NCBI RefSeq assembly: GCF_031928785.1
Contig: NZ_JARQAL010000008.1
DNA: 64,000 nt
Source: Enterococcus_C asini_A
Lineage (GTDB): Bacteria > Bacillota > Bacilli > Lactobacillales > Enterococcaceae
Strand: one strand, 5' to 3'
The position numbers and the translations under genes are program-made. Numbering within the stretch: position 1 is the first letter of the stretch; the number at the start of each line of letters is the position of its first letter. Positions 18,260 through 27,805 of this stretch are shown here, piece after piece. The notes below the pieces were generated by a model. It was not told where the DNA came from, made no database searches, and saw only the letters and a program-made list of their open reading frames with translations.

Positions 18260-19065
18260 TCAAAGCCTTGTGGGCGGTAGTCTTTATTTCTGGTATTGCC
18301 CCCATGCTAGGGGTCTTTCTGGTGATTCGGCGCCAGTCATTAATGGCAGATACCTTATCCCATGTTTCTTTAGCCGGCGTGGCATTAGGCTTTTTCTTAA
18401 ACTTAAATCCTAGTCTGACCACGTTATTTGTAGTGGTTGTGGCCGCAATCTTAATGGAATACATGCGTAGTTTGTATCGCACGTACTCAGAAATTTCCAT
18501 TGCGATTTTAATGGCTGGAGGCCTAGCCTTGGCACTGGTATTGATGAATTTGTCACCGGGAAGTTCCGCCACCAGCATTCAGTCTTATCTCTTTGGTTCC
18601 ATTGTGACCATTACCACCGGCCAAGTGGTTACTTTAGGTGTTTTATTTGTGGTTACGACGATTCTCTTTTTCTTATTTAAGCGACCGATGTATGTGTTGA
18701 CTTTTGATGAAGATGTCGCCCATGTAGACGGTTTGCCGATTCATTTCATGTCTATGCTCTTTAATGTTTTAACCGGAGTCGCCATTGCGGTGATGATTCC
18801 CATTGCCGGGGCACTGTTGATTTCAGCGATTATGGTACTGCCAGCAGCCATTAGTATGCGTATTGGCAAAAGTTTTAATACGGTGATTGTCATCAGTATC
18901 ATCGTGGGACTGGCGGGAATGTTAGGCGGGTTATTCGGTTCTTTTTATTGGAATTCTCCACCGGCCGCAACCATTACCTTAGCCTTCATTGCCTTATTTT
19001 TACTTTTGAATGTAATAAAGAAAATCCGAATTTTCTGGCAGCGAAGCAAACGACAAAAAAATTAA
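18232..19065 (+). CDS. adcB: Zinc ABC transporter permease
   Basis: ZnuB/AdcB-family permease, 277 aa, eight to nine membrane segments, with the family motif RRQSLMADTLSHVSLAGVALG near residues 35-55. Start ATG 18232 lies inside the adcC coding end and has its own AAAGGAGG. Confidence 0.94.
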   Translation: MALFSYEFMIKALWAVVFISGIAPMLGVFLVIRRQSLMADTLSHVSLAGVALGFFLNLNPSLTTLFVVVVAAILMEYMRSLYRTYSEISIAILMAGGLALALVLMNLSPGSSATSIQSYLFGSIVTITTGQVVTLGVLFVVTTILFFLFKRPMYVLTFDEDVAHVDGLPIHFMSMLFNVLTGVAIAVMIPIAGALLISAIMVLPAAISMRIGKSFNTVIVISIIVGLAGMLGGLFGSFYWNSPPAATITLAFIALFLLLNVIKKIRIFWQRSKRQKN

Positions 19066-19072
19066 AATACTT

Positions 19073-19108
19073 GAGTCCAAGGCGTATAATTACTCCTTGG
19101 ACTTTTTT
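19073..19108 (+). terminator. Terminator of adcACB
   Basis: AGTCCAAGG (19074-19082) pairs with CCTTGGACT (19095-19103), followed by TTTTTT. Confidence 0.85.
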
Positions 19109-19215
19109 AGAAATCTGTAAATTACGAACTATTTTATTCGAAAACTAAAAAAATCTCGCTTTTTTGCTGATAAACCAGTATAATGAGGCGAGAAAATAAC
19201 GGGAGTGTGAAAATT

Positions 19216-20037
19216 TTGAAAGTACGACGTAGTGAACGGTTGATTGATATGACCCATTACTTGCTAGAGCATCCCCATGAATTGATTCCTTTGACCTTTT
19301 TTGCGAAGCGTTACGAATCCGCCAAGTCTTCTATCTCTGAAGATTTAGCGATTGTGAAGAAGACCTTTAAAATGCGAGGAACAGGCATTTTAGAGACAAT
19401 TCCGGGAGCAGCCGGTGGGGTTATTTTTGTGCCGGAAATTACCATGGCTGAGGCAAAAGCCTACATTGAACAGTTAGCAGAGCGGATGTCGCAACAAGAT
19501 CGCTTGTTGCCTGGAGGCTATGTTTATTTATCTGACCTTTTGGGCCAACCGGATCTTTTGCGTCAAGTCGGGCGGATTATCGCATCGAAATATTTAGGCC
19601 AAAAAATTGATGCAGTGATGACGGTAGCCACAAAAGGGGTGCCGATTGCCCAAGCGGTTTCTTATTATTTGAATGTACCTTTTGTAATCGTGCGTCGGGA
19701 TTCTAAAATCACAGAAGGCTCTACTGTCAGTGTGAATTATGTTTCCGGATCTTCGGAACGGATTGAAAAAATGGAACTTTCCAAACGCAGTCTTGCTCGA
19801 GGTTCTCGAGTGTTAGTCGTGGACGACTTCATGAAAGGCGGCGGCACTGTTAACGGGATGAAGAGCCTGATTGAAGAGTTTGAGTGTGAATTGGTGGGGG
19901 TCACCGTCTTTGCGGAGGCTAAATTCCGAGGCGTACGGGCGATTGATGATTACAATTCACTTTTATTTGTAGAAGATGTGGATACTCGTACTAAGACAAT
20001 TTCCGTGGTGCCAGGAAAATACTTTGACGAAGACTAG
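19216..20037 (+). CDS. purR: Purine operon repressor PurR
   Basis: PRPP-responsive repressor, 273 aa: N-terminal winged helix (SERLIDMTHYLLEHPHELIPL) and C-terminal phosphoribosyltransferase-like domain with the PRPP loop VLVVDDFMKGGGT. Start placed at TTG 19216, nine bases after GGGAGTG; this aligns with the MKFRRS start of Bacillus subtilis PurR, whereas the ATG at 19183 would add 11 unmatched residues. Located before glmU and prs as in other enterococci; prs makes its effector PRPP. Confidence 0.93.
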   Translation: MKVRRSERLIDMTHYLLEHPHELIPLTFFAKRYESAKSSISEDLAIVKKTFKMRGTGILETIPGAAGGVIFVPEITMAEAKAYIEQLAERMSQQDRLLPGGYVYLSDLLGQPDLLRQVGRIIASKYLGQKIDAVMTVATKGVPIAQAVSYYLNVPFVIVRRDSKITEGSTVSVNYVSGSSERIEKMELSKRSLARGSRVLVVDDFMKGGGTVNGMKSLIEEFECELVGVTVFAEAKFRGVRAIDDYNSLLFVEDVDTRTKTISVVPGKYFDED

Positions 20038-20045
20038 TGCGAAGT

Positions 20046-20071
20046 CCGGCCAAGAAATTGGTCGGGCTTTT
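20046..20071 (+). terminator. Terminator of purR
   Basis: CCGGCCAA, GAAA tetraloop, TTGGTCGG, then GCTTTTTTC. Confidence 0.85.
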
Positions 20072-20195
20072 TTCTTTTTTGCATAAACTGATGCGATGGT
20101 TTTTCGCCAAAATTGGTCTAGGTAGAAGGTTACTAGTTGAAAAGAGACAAAAGCTAGGCTAAACTGGAACAAGAAAATTAATTGGAGGCAATCTC

Positions 20196-21569
20196 ATGAC
20201 AGAACGTTACGCTATTATTCTTGCAGCCGGCAAGGGTACGCGCATGAAATCAAAACTTTACAAGGTGCTTCATCCTGTATGTGGCAAGCCTATGGTAGAA
20301 CACATCATCAACCGAGTAACTGAAACCAATCCCACCGAAATCATCACCATTGTGGGTCATGGAGCGGATCTGGTCAAAGAACAGCTAGGAGATCGTAGTC
20401 AATACGCCCTCCAAGCCGAACAGCTAGGAACCGGTCATGCGGTGTTACAAGCAGAAGATTTTCTAAAAGGGAAAAAAGGGACGACGTTAGTGATCAGCGG
20501 GGACACCCCACTTTTGACTGCCACTACGTTGAATAACCTGTTTGAATACCACCAAGGGAAAAATGCCAGTGCTACAATTTTAACTGCCAAATCGGAAGAT
20601 CCAACGGGGTACGGCCGGATTATCCGGGATCATGTGGGTATTGTAGAAAAAATTGTAGAACAAAAAGATGCTACTTTGGAAGAAGCCCGCATTCAAGAAA
20701 TCAATACCGGCACGTATTGCTTTGACAATGAGCTTTTATTTGACGCATTGAGTCAGTTGGATACAGATAATGCCCAAGGAGAATACTACTTAACGGATAT
20801 TATTGAAATCTTGAAAAAAGCCGGCAAAAACGTAGCGGCTTATTTAACAGAAGACTTCGATGAATCACTAGGAGTTAACGATCGAGTAGCCTTAGCGAAA
20901 GCCAATGAATTAATGCGGGCCCGCATCAATCATCAACACATGGTCAATGGTGTCAGCTTTATTGATCCTAAAGCTACGTATATTGATGCTGGAGTGGTTA
21001 TCGGTGCTGAAACGGTCATCGAGCCGGGAGTATATATCAAAGGCAACACAGTGATTGGGGAAAATTGCTTAATCACCGCAAATTCGCAAATTACCGACAG
21101 CGTAGTTGAAGATGACGTTACCGTTAAAAGTTCTGTCGTAGAAGAAAGTATCCTGCGCAAAGGCTCTGATGTGGGACCTTATGCCCACTTGCGACCAAAA
21201 GCCGATATCGGGGAAAAAGCCCATGTGGGGAACTTTGTGGAAGTTAAAAAAGCGGTTATCGGAGAAGGAACGAAAGTCGGTCATTTGACCTATGTAGGGG
21301 ATGCAGTTTTAGGTAAAGAAATCAATGTGGGCTGTGGCGTAGTTTTTGTAAACTATGATGGTAAAAACAAACACCAAACCACCATTGGGGACCATAGCTT
21401 TATCGGCTCTAGTGCCAACTTAATCGGCCCTGTCAATGTAGCAGCCAATAGCATGATTGCAGCAGGATCAACCATTACCAAAGATATTCCAGAAGGAGCT
21501 ATGGGGATTGCGCGAGCTCGCCAGGAGAATAAGGTGGACTTTGCCAAAAAATTCCCATACTTTAATTAG
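20196..21569 (+). CDS. glmU: Bifunctional GlcNAc-1-P uridyltransferase / GlcN-1-P acetyltransferase
   Basis: Makes UDP-GlcNAc for peptidoglycan and teichoic acid, 457 aa. N-terminal pyrophosphorylase domain with LAAGKGTRMKSKLYKVLHP and GTGHAV; C-terminal left-handed beta-helix of hexapeptide repeats with acetyltransferase residues in GPYAHLRPKADIGEKAHVGN and FVNYDGKNKHQTTIGD. ATTGGAGG precedes ATG 20196. Length is normal. Confidence 0.97.
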   Translation: MTERYAIILAAGKGTRMKSKLYKVLHPVCGKPMVEHIINRVTETNPTEIITIVGHGADLVKEQLGDRSQYALQAEQLGTGHAVLQAEDFLKGKKGTTLVISGDTPLLTATTLNNLFEYHQGKNASATILTAKSEDPTGYGRIIRDHVGIVEKIVEQKDATLEEARIQEINTGTYCFDNELLFDALSQLDTDNAQGEYYLTDIIEILKKAGKNVAAYLTEDFDESLGVNDRVALAKANELMRARINHQHMVNGVSFIDPKATYIDAGVVIGAETVIEPGVYIKGNTVIGENCLITANSQITDSVVEDDVTVKSSVVEESILRKGSDVGPYAHLRPKADIGEKAHVGNFVEVKKAVIGEGTKVGHLTYVGDAVLGKEINVGCGVVFVNYDGKNKHQTTIGDHSFIGSSANLIGPVNVAANSMIAAGSTITKDIPEGAMGIARARQENKVDFAKKFPYFN

Positions 21570-21613
21570 TTGTAAAGGAAACTGTAAAAAAACTTGATTT
21601 ATTTACAGAAAAT

Positions 21614-21661
21614 GACTACTATTTACTAGGAAGTAATACTGGTATCTAGTAGTCTTTTTTT
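21614..21661 (+). terminator. Terminator of glmU
   Basis: GACTACT (21614-21620) pairs with AGTAGTC (21648-21654); TTTTTTT follows. Confidence 0.8.
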
Positions 21662-21706
21662 GTTTTCGACAGTTCGATGACAACAATCAAGAAAGCGGAG
21701 GTTCTC

Positions 21707-22681
21707 ATGTCTAACCATTATTTTGATCCAAGATTGAAGATTTTTGCCTTGAATTCCAATCGTCCATTAGCTGAAAAAATTGCAGCAGCTGTTGGCGTTG
21801 AATTGGGAAAATGTTCCGTTAATCAATTCTCTGATGGCGAGATCCAAGTCAACATTGAAGAAAGTATTCGTGGTTCTCACGTCTATGTAGTCCAATCCAC
21901 ATCAAGTCCTGTCAATGACAACTTGATGGAATTATTGATTATGATTGATGCCTTAAAACGGGCTAGCGCAAAAACCATCAATGTGGTGATGCCTTATTAT
22001 GGCTATGCTCGCCAAGATCGTAAAGCGCGTTCTCGGGAACCAATCACTGCCAAACTAGTTGCCAATATGATTGAAAAAGCGGGCGCAAATCGCGTACTTT
22101 GCCTTGATTTACACGCTTCTCAAATCCAAGGATTCTTTGATATTCCTGTGGATCATTTGATGGGGGCACCATTGATTGCCAATTATTTCCTAGAAAAAGG
22201 CATTCAAGGAGACGATGTAGTTGTCGTATCTCCTGACCACGGTGGGGTAACTCGGGCCCGTAAATTGGCGGAATTCTTAAAAGCACCAATCGCCATTATT
22301 GACAAACGCCGACCAAAAGCGAATGTGGCGGAAGTTATGAACATCATCGGCCATGTAGAAGGTAAAACCTGTGTGCTAATTGATGACATGATCGATACAG
22401 CCGGTACCATTACCTTAGCGGCTAACGCGTTAAAAGAAGCTGGTGCGAAAAGCGTCTATGCTTCTTGTACTCATCCGGTATTATCTGGTCCAGCTTTGCA
22501 ACGGATTGAAGATTCTGCCATTGAGCGCCTAGTAGTAACAGACTCCATTTACTTGCCAGAAGATCGTCGTCTAGAAAAACTTGACGAAATCTCTGTGGGT
22601 GAGTTAATGGGTGAAGCGATTAAACGGATTCATGAAAACAAACCGGTTAGTCCATTATTTGAAACAAACACTGCTAAATAA
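21707..22681 (+). CDS. prs: Ribose-phosphate pyrophosphokinase
   Basis: Class I PRPP synthase, 324 aa: ATP and ribose-5-P to PRPP for nucleotide, His and Trp synthesis. Motifs QSTSSPVNDNLMELLIMIDA, the YYGYARQDRK flexible loop, DLHASQIQGFF and the PRPP loop LIDDMIDTAGT. ATG 21707 follows GCGGAGG by 5-6 bases; the earlier ATG at 21677 is not preceded by a ribosome binding site. Confidence 0.97.
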   Translation: MSNHYFDPRLKIFALNSNRPLAEKIAAAVGVELGKCSVNQFSDGEIQVNIEESIRGSHVYVVQSTSSPVNDNLMELLIMIDALKRASAKTINVVMPYYGYARQDRKARSREPITAKLVANMIEKAGANRVLCLDLHASQIQGFFDIPVDHLMGAPLIANYFLEKGIQGDDVVVVSPDHGGVTRARKLAEFLKAPIAIIDKRRPKANVAEVMNIIGHVEGKTCVLIDDMIDTAGTITLAANALKEAGAKSVYASCTHPVLSGPALQRIEDSAIERLVVTDSIYLPEDRRLEKLDEISVGELMGEAIKRIHENKPVSPLFETNTAK

Positions 22682-22693
22682 AGAACTTGTGAA

Positions 22694-22731
22694 ACACCTG
22701 CCTAGCAATCCTGCTAGGTGGGTGTTTTTTT
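22694..22731 (+). terminator. Terminator of prs
   Basis: ACACCTGCCTAGCA pairs with TGCTAGGTGGGTGT around an ATCC loop, then TTTTTT. Confidence 0.9.
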
Positions 22732-22865
22732 GTATAGCTTTTTAACAAAATCCTAAAAATTTCAATCTTTTCCGAAAAAATTTCTATGTTCGGACAACTG
22801 GCAAATCGTTATACTGACTTTAAATAAAGCGCATACATTTGTGCTGGAAGAGAGGGAAATTTTGT

Positions 22866-24158
22866 ATGAAAAAGAAAAATGCTTTGTTGGCTTTGACTTT
22901 GGCCTTGGGGATGACGGTCTCATTGACTGCCTGTGGTTCTGGAGGCGACAGTGAAACAGATGGCTCCAATGGCGGTGGCGATAGCGCAACTTCCACTGTG
23001 GCGAATAAAGACAAACCACTAGTTTGGTTTAACCGCCAACCATCTAACTCCTCCACTGGTGAATTGGATAAGGCAGCGTTAAGTTTCAACGACAATACCT
23101 ATTATGTAGGTTTTGATGCGAAACAAGGGGCAGAAGTTCAAGGAACCATGATCAAAGACTACATTGAAAAAAATATTGATAGCATCGATCGCAATGGTGA
23201 TGGAATTATCGGATATGTATTGGCCATTGGGGATGTAGGTCACAATGACTCCATCGCTCGTACACGAGGGGTTCGGGAAGCATTAGGCACTGGCGTTGAA
23301 GGCGACGGCGGGATTGTCAGCGAACCAATCGGCACCAACGTGGACGGCAAAGCGAAATCCGTTCAAGATGGTACTTTAGAAGTAAATGGTAAGAGCTATA
23401 AGATTCGGGAATTGGCTTCTCAAGAAATGAAAAACAATTCCGGAGCAACTTGGGATGCAGCTACAGCGGGTAACGCTATTGGGACTTGGGCATCTTCTTT
23501 TGATGAACAAATCGATGTAATCGCTTCAAACAATGACGGTATGGGCATGTCAATCTTTAACTCTTGGTCAAAAGACAACAAAGTACCAACCTTTGGCTAT
23601 GATGCTAATAGCGATGCTGTTGCAGCCATTGCAGAAGGTTACGGTGGTACCGTTAGCCAACACGCAGACGTTCAAGCTTACTTAACATTGCGCGTATTGC
23701 GTAACGCGTTAGATGGTGTGGACATTGACACTGGGATTGGTACTGAAGATGAAGCGGGCAACGTACTAGGGGAAGATGCTTACGTTTATAAAGAAGATGA
23801 ACGTTCTTACTACGCGTTGAACGTAGCAGTTACTGCAGAAAACTACAAAGATTTCACTGATTCTACTAAAGTTTACGAACCAGTTTCAAAACAATTGGAC
23901 GCTTCAAAATCTCCTGAAAAGAAAGTTTGGTTGAACATCTACAACTCTTCTGACAACTTCTTAGGTTCTACTTACCAACCATTGTTAGAAGCCTATGATG
24001 ATTTATTGAACTTGAAAGTCGAATACATTGCCGGTGATGGTCAAACGGAATCTAACATCACCAACCGTCTTGGTAACCCAAGTGAATACGATGCATTTGC
24101 AATTAACATGGTGAAAACAGATAACGGGGCATCTTATACCTCACTGCTTAACCAATAA
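22866..24158 (+). CDS. mglB: Galactose/methylgalactoside-binding lipoprotein
   Basis: Type I periplasmic-binding fold (CUT2), 430 aa, lipoprotein with lipobox LTAC (about Cys24). Ligand/Ca features: DRNGDGIIGYV is the EF-hand-like calcium loop also found in E. coli MglB, and IASNNDGMGMSIF matches the sugar-binding loop NNDxMA. It is about 100 residues longer than E. coli MglB, as is common in Firmicutes. ATG 22866 follows GAGAGGG. A TATACT box lies at 22810-22815 upstream, with a poor -35. Followed by mglA and mglC. Confidence 0.92.
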   Translation: MKKKNALLALTLALGMTVSLTACGSGGDSETDGSNGGGDSATSTVANKDKPLVWFNRQPSNSSTGELDKAALSFNDNTYYVGFDAKQGAEVQGTMIKDYIEKNIDSIDRNGDGIIGYVLAIGDVGHNDSIARTRGVREALGTGVEGDGGIVSEPIGTNVDGKAKSVQDGTLEVNGKSYKIRELASQEMKNNSGATWDAATAGNAIGTWASSFDEQIDVIASNNDGMGMSIFNSWSKDNKVPTFGYDANSDAVAAIAEGYGGTVSQHADVQAYLTLRVLRNALDGVDIDTGIGTEDEAGNVLGEDAYVYKEDERSYYALNVAVTAENYKDFTDSTKVYEPVSKQLDASKSPEKKVWLNIYNSSDNFLGSTYQPLLEAYDDLLNLKVEYIAGDGQTESNITNRLGNPSEYDAFAINMVKTDNGASYTSLLNQ

Positions 24159-24172
24159 TTTTTACAGGCTCT

Positions 24173-24297
24173 CTGGGACTGTGACATTTTGATTGTTGCA
24201 GTTCCAGTTTGCTAATTAGGAGTAGCGCAAAGTTGTTGGAAATAAGCGGAATAGGCATTACTAGCTGAAATCGAAATTCGTTTCGGGTATTCCGCTT
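24173..24297 (+). promoter_or_regulatory. Two stem-loops between mglB and mglA
   Basis: CTGGGACTG (24173-24181) pairs with CAGTTCCAG (24199-24207); AAGCGGAATA (24244-24253) pairs with TATTCCGCTT (24288-24297) around an inner GAAA/TTTC helix and is followed by a T-rich stretch. Probable partial terminator or mRNA stabiliser giving more MglB than MglA/C. Confidence 0.6.
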
Positions 24298-24374
24298 GTT
24301 TATTTTGGTCAATCGGTTTGTTGCCAACTAGAGGATCAGAAGTGAAAAATATTTTAAAGAAGTGAGTAGAGACT

Positions 24375-25883
24375 ATGACAGAAGAAAAAGACGACATCGT
24401 TTTATCCATACGAGGCATGAGCAAATCCTTTGGTCGTAATCGCGTCCTTGATCACATTAATTTAAATGTGAAACGGGGCACTGTAATGGGACTAATGGGG
24501 GAAAATGGTGCAGGCAAATCCACCATGATGAAATGTCTCTTTGGGACGTATCAAAAAGATGAAGGGAGTGTCTTCATCGAAAACAAAGAAGTCAACTTTA
24601 CCGAACCGAAAGAAGCGTTAGAAAACGGCATTGCCATGGTCCATCAAGAATTAAACCAAGCTTTGGAGCGCAATGTGGTCGATAACCTATTTTTAGGTCG
24701 TTATCCTTTGAATTCTTTCGGGATGGTAGATGAGCGCCGGATGCGTAAAGAAGCTTCCGAACTCTTTCGGAAACTGGGAATCACCGTGAACTTGAGCCAA
24801 CCGATGCGCACCATGTCTGTTTCCCAGCGACAAATGTGTGAAATCGGTAAAGCCATTTCTTACAACTCTAAAGTGATTGTATTGGATGAACCTACTTCTT
24901 CACTAACTGTTCAAGAAGTGGATAAATTATTTGAGATGATGCGCAAATTACGAGATGAAGGCATTGCGATTATTTACATCTCCCACAAGATGGATGAAAT
25001 TTTTGAAATCTGTGATGAAGTTTCCATTTTACGGGATGGGAAATTGGTCACGACCAAGCCGACTCAAGAAACCAATATGAATGAATTAATTGCCGCCATG
25101 GTGGGTCGTTCCTTAGACAATCGTTTCCCACCGGTAGACAATACACCAGGCGAGCCGATTTTATCCATTCGCCATTTGTCCACTAAATTTGAACCTCAAC
25201 TCCAAGATGTATCCTTTGATGTGAAAAAAGGAGAAATCTTTGGTCTTTACGGTTTAGTGGGAGCAGGTCGTACCGAGCTTTTAGAAACAATCTTCGGCAT
25301 TCGGACACGGGCTGCTGGTCGGGTCTATTTCAATGAAAGACTGATGAACTTTAACAGTGCCAAAGAAGCGATGGATCACGGATTTGCTTTGATTACCGAA
25401 GAACGCAAAGCCAATGGACTCTTTGGCAAAGGCAATTTGATCTTTAATACTACCATTGCCAACTTGCCTCAATACAAAGCAGGGCCGGCTTTATCCAACG
25501 AAAAAATGGAAAAAGCCACAGTCAATCAGATTAAAGTCATGCACACCAAGGCCATGGGTCCCAATGATGCAATTTCTAGTTTGTCTGGGGGAAATCAGCA
25601 AAAGGTTATTTTCGGACGCTGGTTAGAACGTAATCCCCATGTCTTTATGATGGATGAACCTACCCGGGGGATTGACGTGGGAGCCAAGTATGAAATTTAT
25701 GAACTGATTATCAATATGGCGAAACAAGGCAAGACGATTATCGTAGTTTCCTCGGAAATGCCCGAAATTCTCGGTATCACCAACCGAATCGGGGTTATGT
25801 CCAATGGTCGCCTGTCGGGAATTGTAAACACCGCTGAAACCAATCAAGAAGAGCTATTAACGCTCAGTGCAAAATACCTATAA
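24375..25883 (+). CDS. mglA: Galactose ABC transporter ATP-binding protein
   Basis: CUT2-type tandem ATPase, 502 aa. N-terminal cassette has Walker A GENGAGKST and Walker B VIVLDEPTSSL; the C-terminal cassette has the degenerate Walker A GLVGAGRTE, signature LSGGNQQKV and FMMDEPTRGID, as is normal for MglA/RbsA. It energises uptake of galactose or glucose bound by MglB. Confidence 0.95.
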   Translation: MTEEKDDIVLSIRGMSKSFGRNRVLDHINLNVKRGTVMGLMGENGAGKSTMMKCLFGTYQKDEGSVFIENKEVNFTEPKEALENGIAMVHQELNQALERNVVDNLFLGRYPLNSFGMVDERRMRKEASELFRKLGITVNLSQPMRTMSVSQRQMCEIGKAISYNSKVIVLDEPTSSLTVQEVDKLFEMMRKLRDEGIAIIYISHKMDEIFEICDEVSILRDGKLVTTKPTQETNMNELIAAMVGRSLDNRFPPVDNTPGEPILSIRHLSTKFEPQLQDVSFDVKKGEIFGLYGLVGAGRTELLETIFGIRTRAAGRVYFNERLMNFNSAKEAMDHGFALITEERKANGLFGKGNLIFNTTIANLPQYKAGPALSNEKMEKATVNQIKVMHTKAMGPNDAISSLSGGNQQKVIFGRWLERNPHVFMMDEPTRGIDVGAKYEIYELIINMAKQGKTIIVVSSEMPEILGITNRIGVMSNGRLSGIVNTAETNQEELLTLSAKYL

Positions 25884-25901
25884 AAAAGGAGAAATAGAAG
25901 T

Positions 25902-27557
25902 ATGGCAACTGCAAAAGGTAAAACTTTGTCCCCTGAAGAGGAAATGAAGCTACGGCAGCCGATTGATGAATACGTTGGCAAGATTCAAGATCAGGTCAAT
26001 GCCCTTAGACTAGAAGGAACGGATAAAGTAATTTCCCTCTTGAGTCTAATCGAAAGCACCAAGCGGGATAAAAGTATTTCAAAAGATGAAAAAACTGCTA
26101 AAATCGCAGAATTAAAACAAGAATTAGAAACCGCAAAAAAAGTGGAAGAACAAAACAAAGGGCAAGTAGCCGGACTGGTTGCCCAAGCGGAAAGTTACTT
26201 AAATGAAAACTTTGATAAAACCTATTATCAACCGGTAAAAGACAGCGTAGCTCAAGAAAAAGTTTTAGCCAAAGCCAATTATCAGCTGAAATTAAATACA
26301 TTAGCTAAAGAACATGAACAAGAACTGGCGAAGCTATCTGATAGTCAAGAAATCAAAGAAGAGAAATACGTTTATAAAAATAAAATTTTTGATACGAAAA
26401 TGGGCTATAAAGAAGAACTACGCCGCATTAAAGACCGTCAACACAATGCCTTTACCCATAAGTATCACTTGTTGGACTTGTTGCGGATGTCTCGCTTTTC
26501 TTTCAAAGAAACTTTGGAACAACGCTGGGAAAACTACCAATATACCTTTAACCGTCGAGACTTTTTATTGCAAAACGGCTTGTACTTTGCCATTATTTTA
26601 GTCTTTGTGGTGTTAGCAATTATTACACCAATCATCAAAGGCTCGCCACTGTTGACCTATAACAATATCTTGAATATCTTGCAACAAGCTTCTCCGCAAA
26701 TGTTCTTAGCGCTAGGGGTTGCCGGGTTGATTCTCTTAACCGGGACGGACTTATCCATCGGTCGGATGGTAGGGATGGGCATGACTGCTGCCACCATTAT
26801 CATGCACCAAGGAATCAATACCGGGGGCGTTTTCGGTCACATCTTTGACTTTACGAAGATGTCTTTAGGAAGTCGTGTAATTCTTGCTTTGGTAGCGTGT
26901 ATCGTCTTATCTACCTTCTTTACGACAATTGCCGGCTTCTTTACCGCTCGTTTCTCCATGCACCCCTTCATTTCTACTATGGCGAACACGTTGATTATCT
27001 TTGGTTTAGTCACTTATGCCACAAAAGGGGTCTCCTTTGGGGCGATTGATCCAGCTATTCCAAATATGATTATTCCAAAATTAAATGGTTTTCCTTCCAT
27101 CATCATTTGGGCCATTGCAGCCATTGTGATCGTTTGGTTCATTTGGAATAAAACTACTTTTGGGAAAAACTTGTATGCTGTGGGGGGCAACCCTGAGGCT
27201 GCTGCCGTATCTGGGATTTCTGTCTTTGCCGTAACCATGGGCGCTTTTGTCTTAGCCGGTGTGTTGTATGGCTTTGGTTCTTGGCTTGAATGTGCCCGGA
27301 TGGTTGGATCTGGTTCAGCCGCTTATGGACAAGGTTGGGAAATGAATGCCATTGCAGCCTGTGTGGTCGGCGGCGTTTCCTTTACTGGTGGGATTGGTAA
27401 AATCTCCGGTGTGGTTGTAGGGGTGGTCATCTTTACCGCGTTGACTTACGCATTGACCATCTTAGGAATTGACACCAACTTGCAATTTGTCTTCTCTGGA
27501 ATCATTATTCTAGTAGCCGTAACACTTGACTGCTTGAAATATGTTCAAAAGAAATAA
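25902..27557 (+). CDS. mglC: Galactose ABC permease with long N-terminal coiled-coil extension
   Basis: CUT2 permease, 551 aa. The membrane domain (about 225-551, eight to ten segments; LTGTDLSIGRMVGMG, GGNPEAAAVSGI, GVSFTGGIGKI) matches MglC/RbsC and on its own has normal length. About 215 extra residues precede it: highly charged, Lys/Glu/Gln-rich and without Pro in long stretches (KTAKIAELKQELETAKKVEEQ), predicted helical coiled coil on the cytoplasmic side. Starts 18 bp after mglA with AAAAAGGAG. Confidence 0.93.
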   Translation: MATAKGKTLSPEEEMKLRQPIDEYVGKIQDQVNALRLEGTDKVISLLSLIESTKRDKSISKDEKTAKIAELKQELETAKKVEEQNKGQVAGLVAQAESYLNENFDKTYYQPVKDSVAQEKVLAKANYQLKLNTLAKEHEQELAKLSDSQEIKEEKYVYKNKIFDTKMGYKEELRRIKDRQHNAFTHKYHLLDLLRMSRFSFKETLEQRWENYQYTFNRRDFLLQNGLYFAIILVFVVLAIITPIIKGSPLLTYNNILNILQQASPQMFLALGVAGLILLTGTDLSIGRMVGMGMTAATIIMHQGINTGGVFGHIFDFTKMSLGSRVILALVACIVLSTFFTTIAGFFTARFSMHPFISTMANTLIIFGLVTYATKGVSFGAIDPAIPNMIIPKLNGFPSIIIWAIAAIVIVWFIWNKTTFGKNLYAVGGNPEAAAVSGISVFAVTMGAFVLAGVLYGFGSWLECARMVGSGSAAYGQGWEMNAIAACVVGGVSFTGGIGKISGVVVGVVIFTALTYALTILGIDTNLQFVFSGIIILVAVTLDCLKYVQKK

Positions 27558-27569
27558 ACAGGAACGAAA

Positions 27570-27601
27570 AGGGGCAGTGGGAAAACCACTGCTCTTTTTT
27601 C
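27570..27601 (+). terminator. Terminator of mglBAC
   Basis: GGGCAGTGG, GAAAA loop, CCACTGCTC, then TTTTTTC. Confidence 0.9.
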
Positions 27602-27805
27602 ATAGGGAAAGAAAATGGCGGGATTGGCTTTTTCGGCATTTATCTTAGTATAGTTAAACCGACAATGCAACCAGCCAATCCTTGGCAACTGTAGAAGAAC
27701 TTGCCCTTTTCATTTAAAGCATTTAGGTTATAATGAAAGCGTTGCGAAAAATCCTTGTTTTTTAGATTGATAAATAAGGTTAAATTGAATAGAGAAGGTG
27801 AAGCC

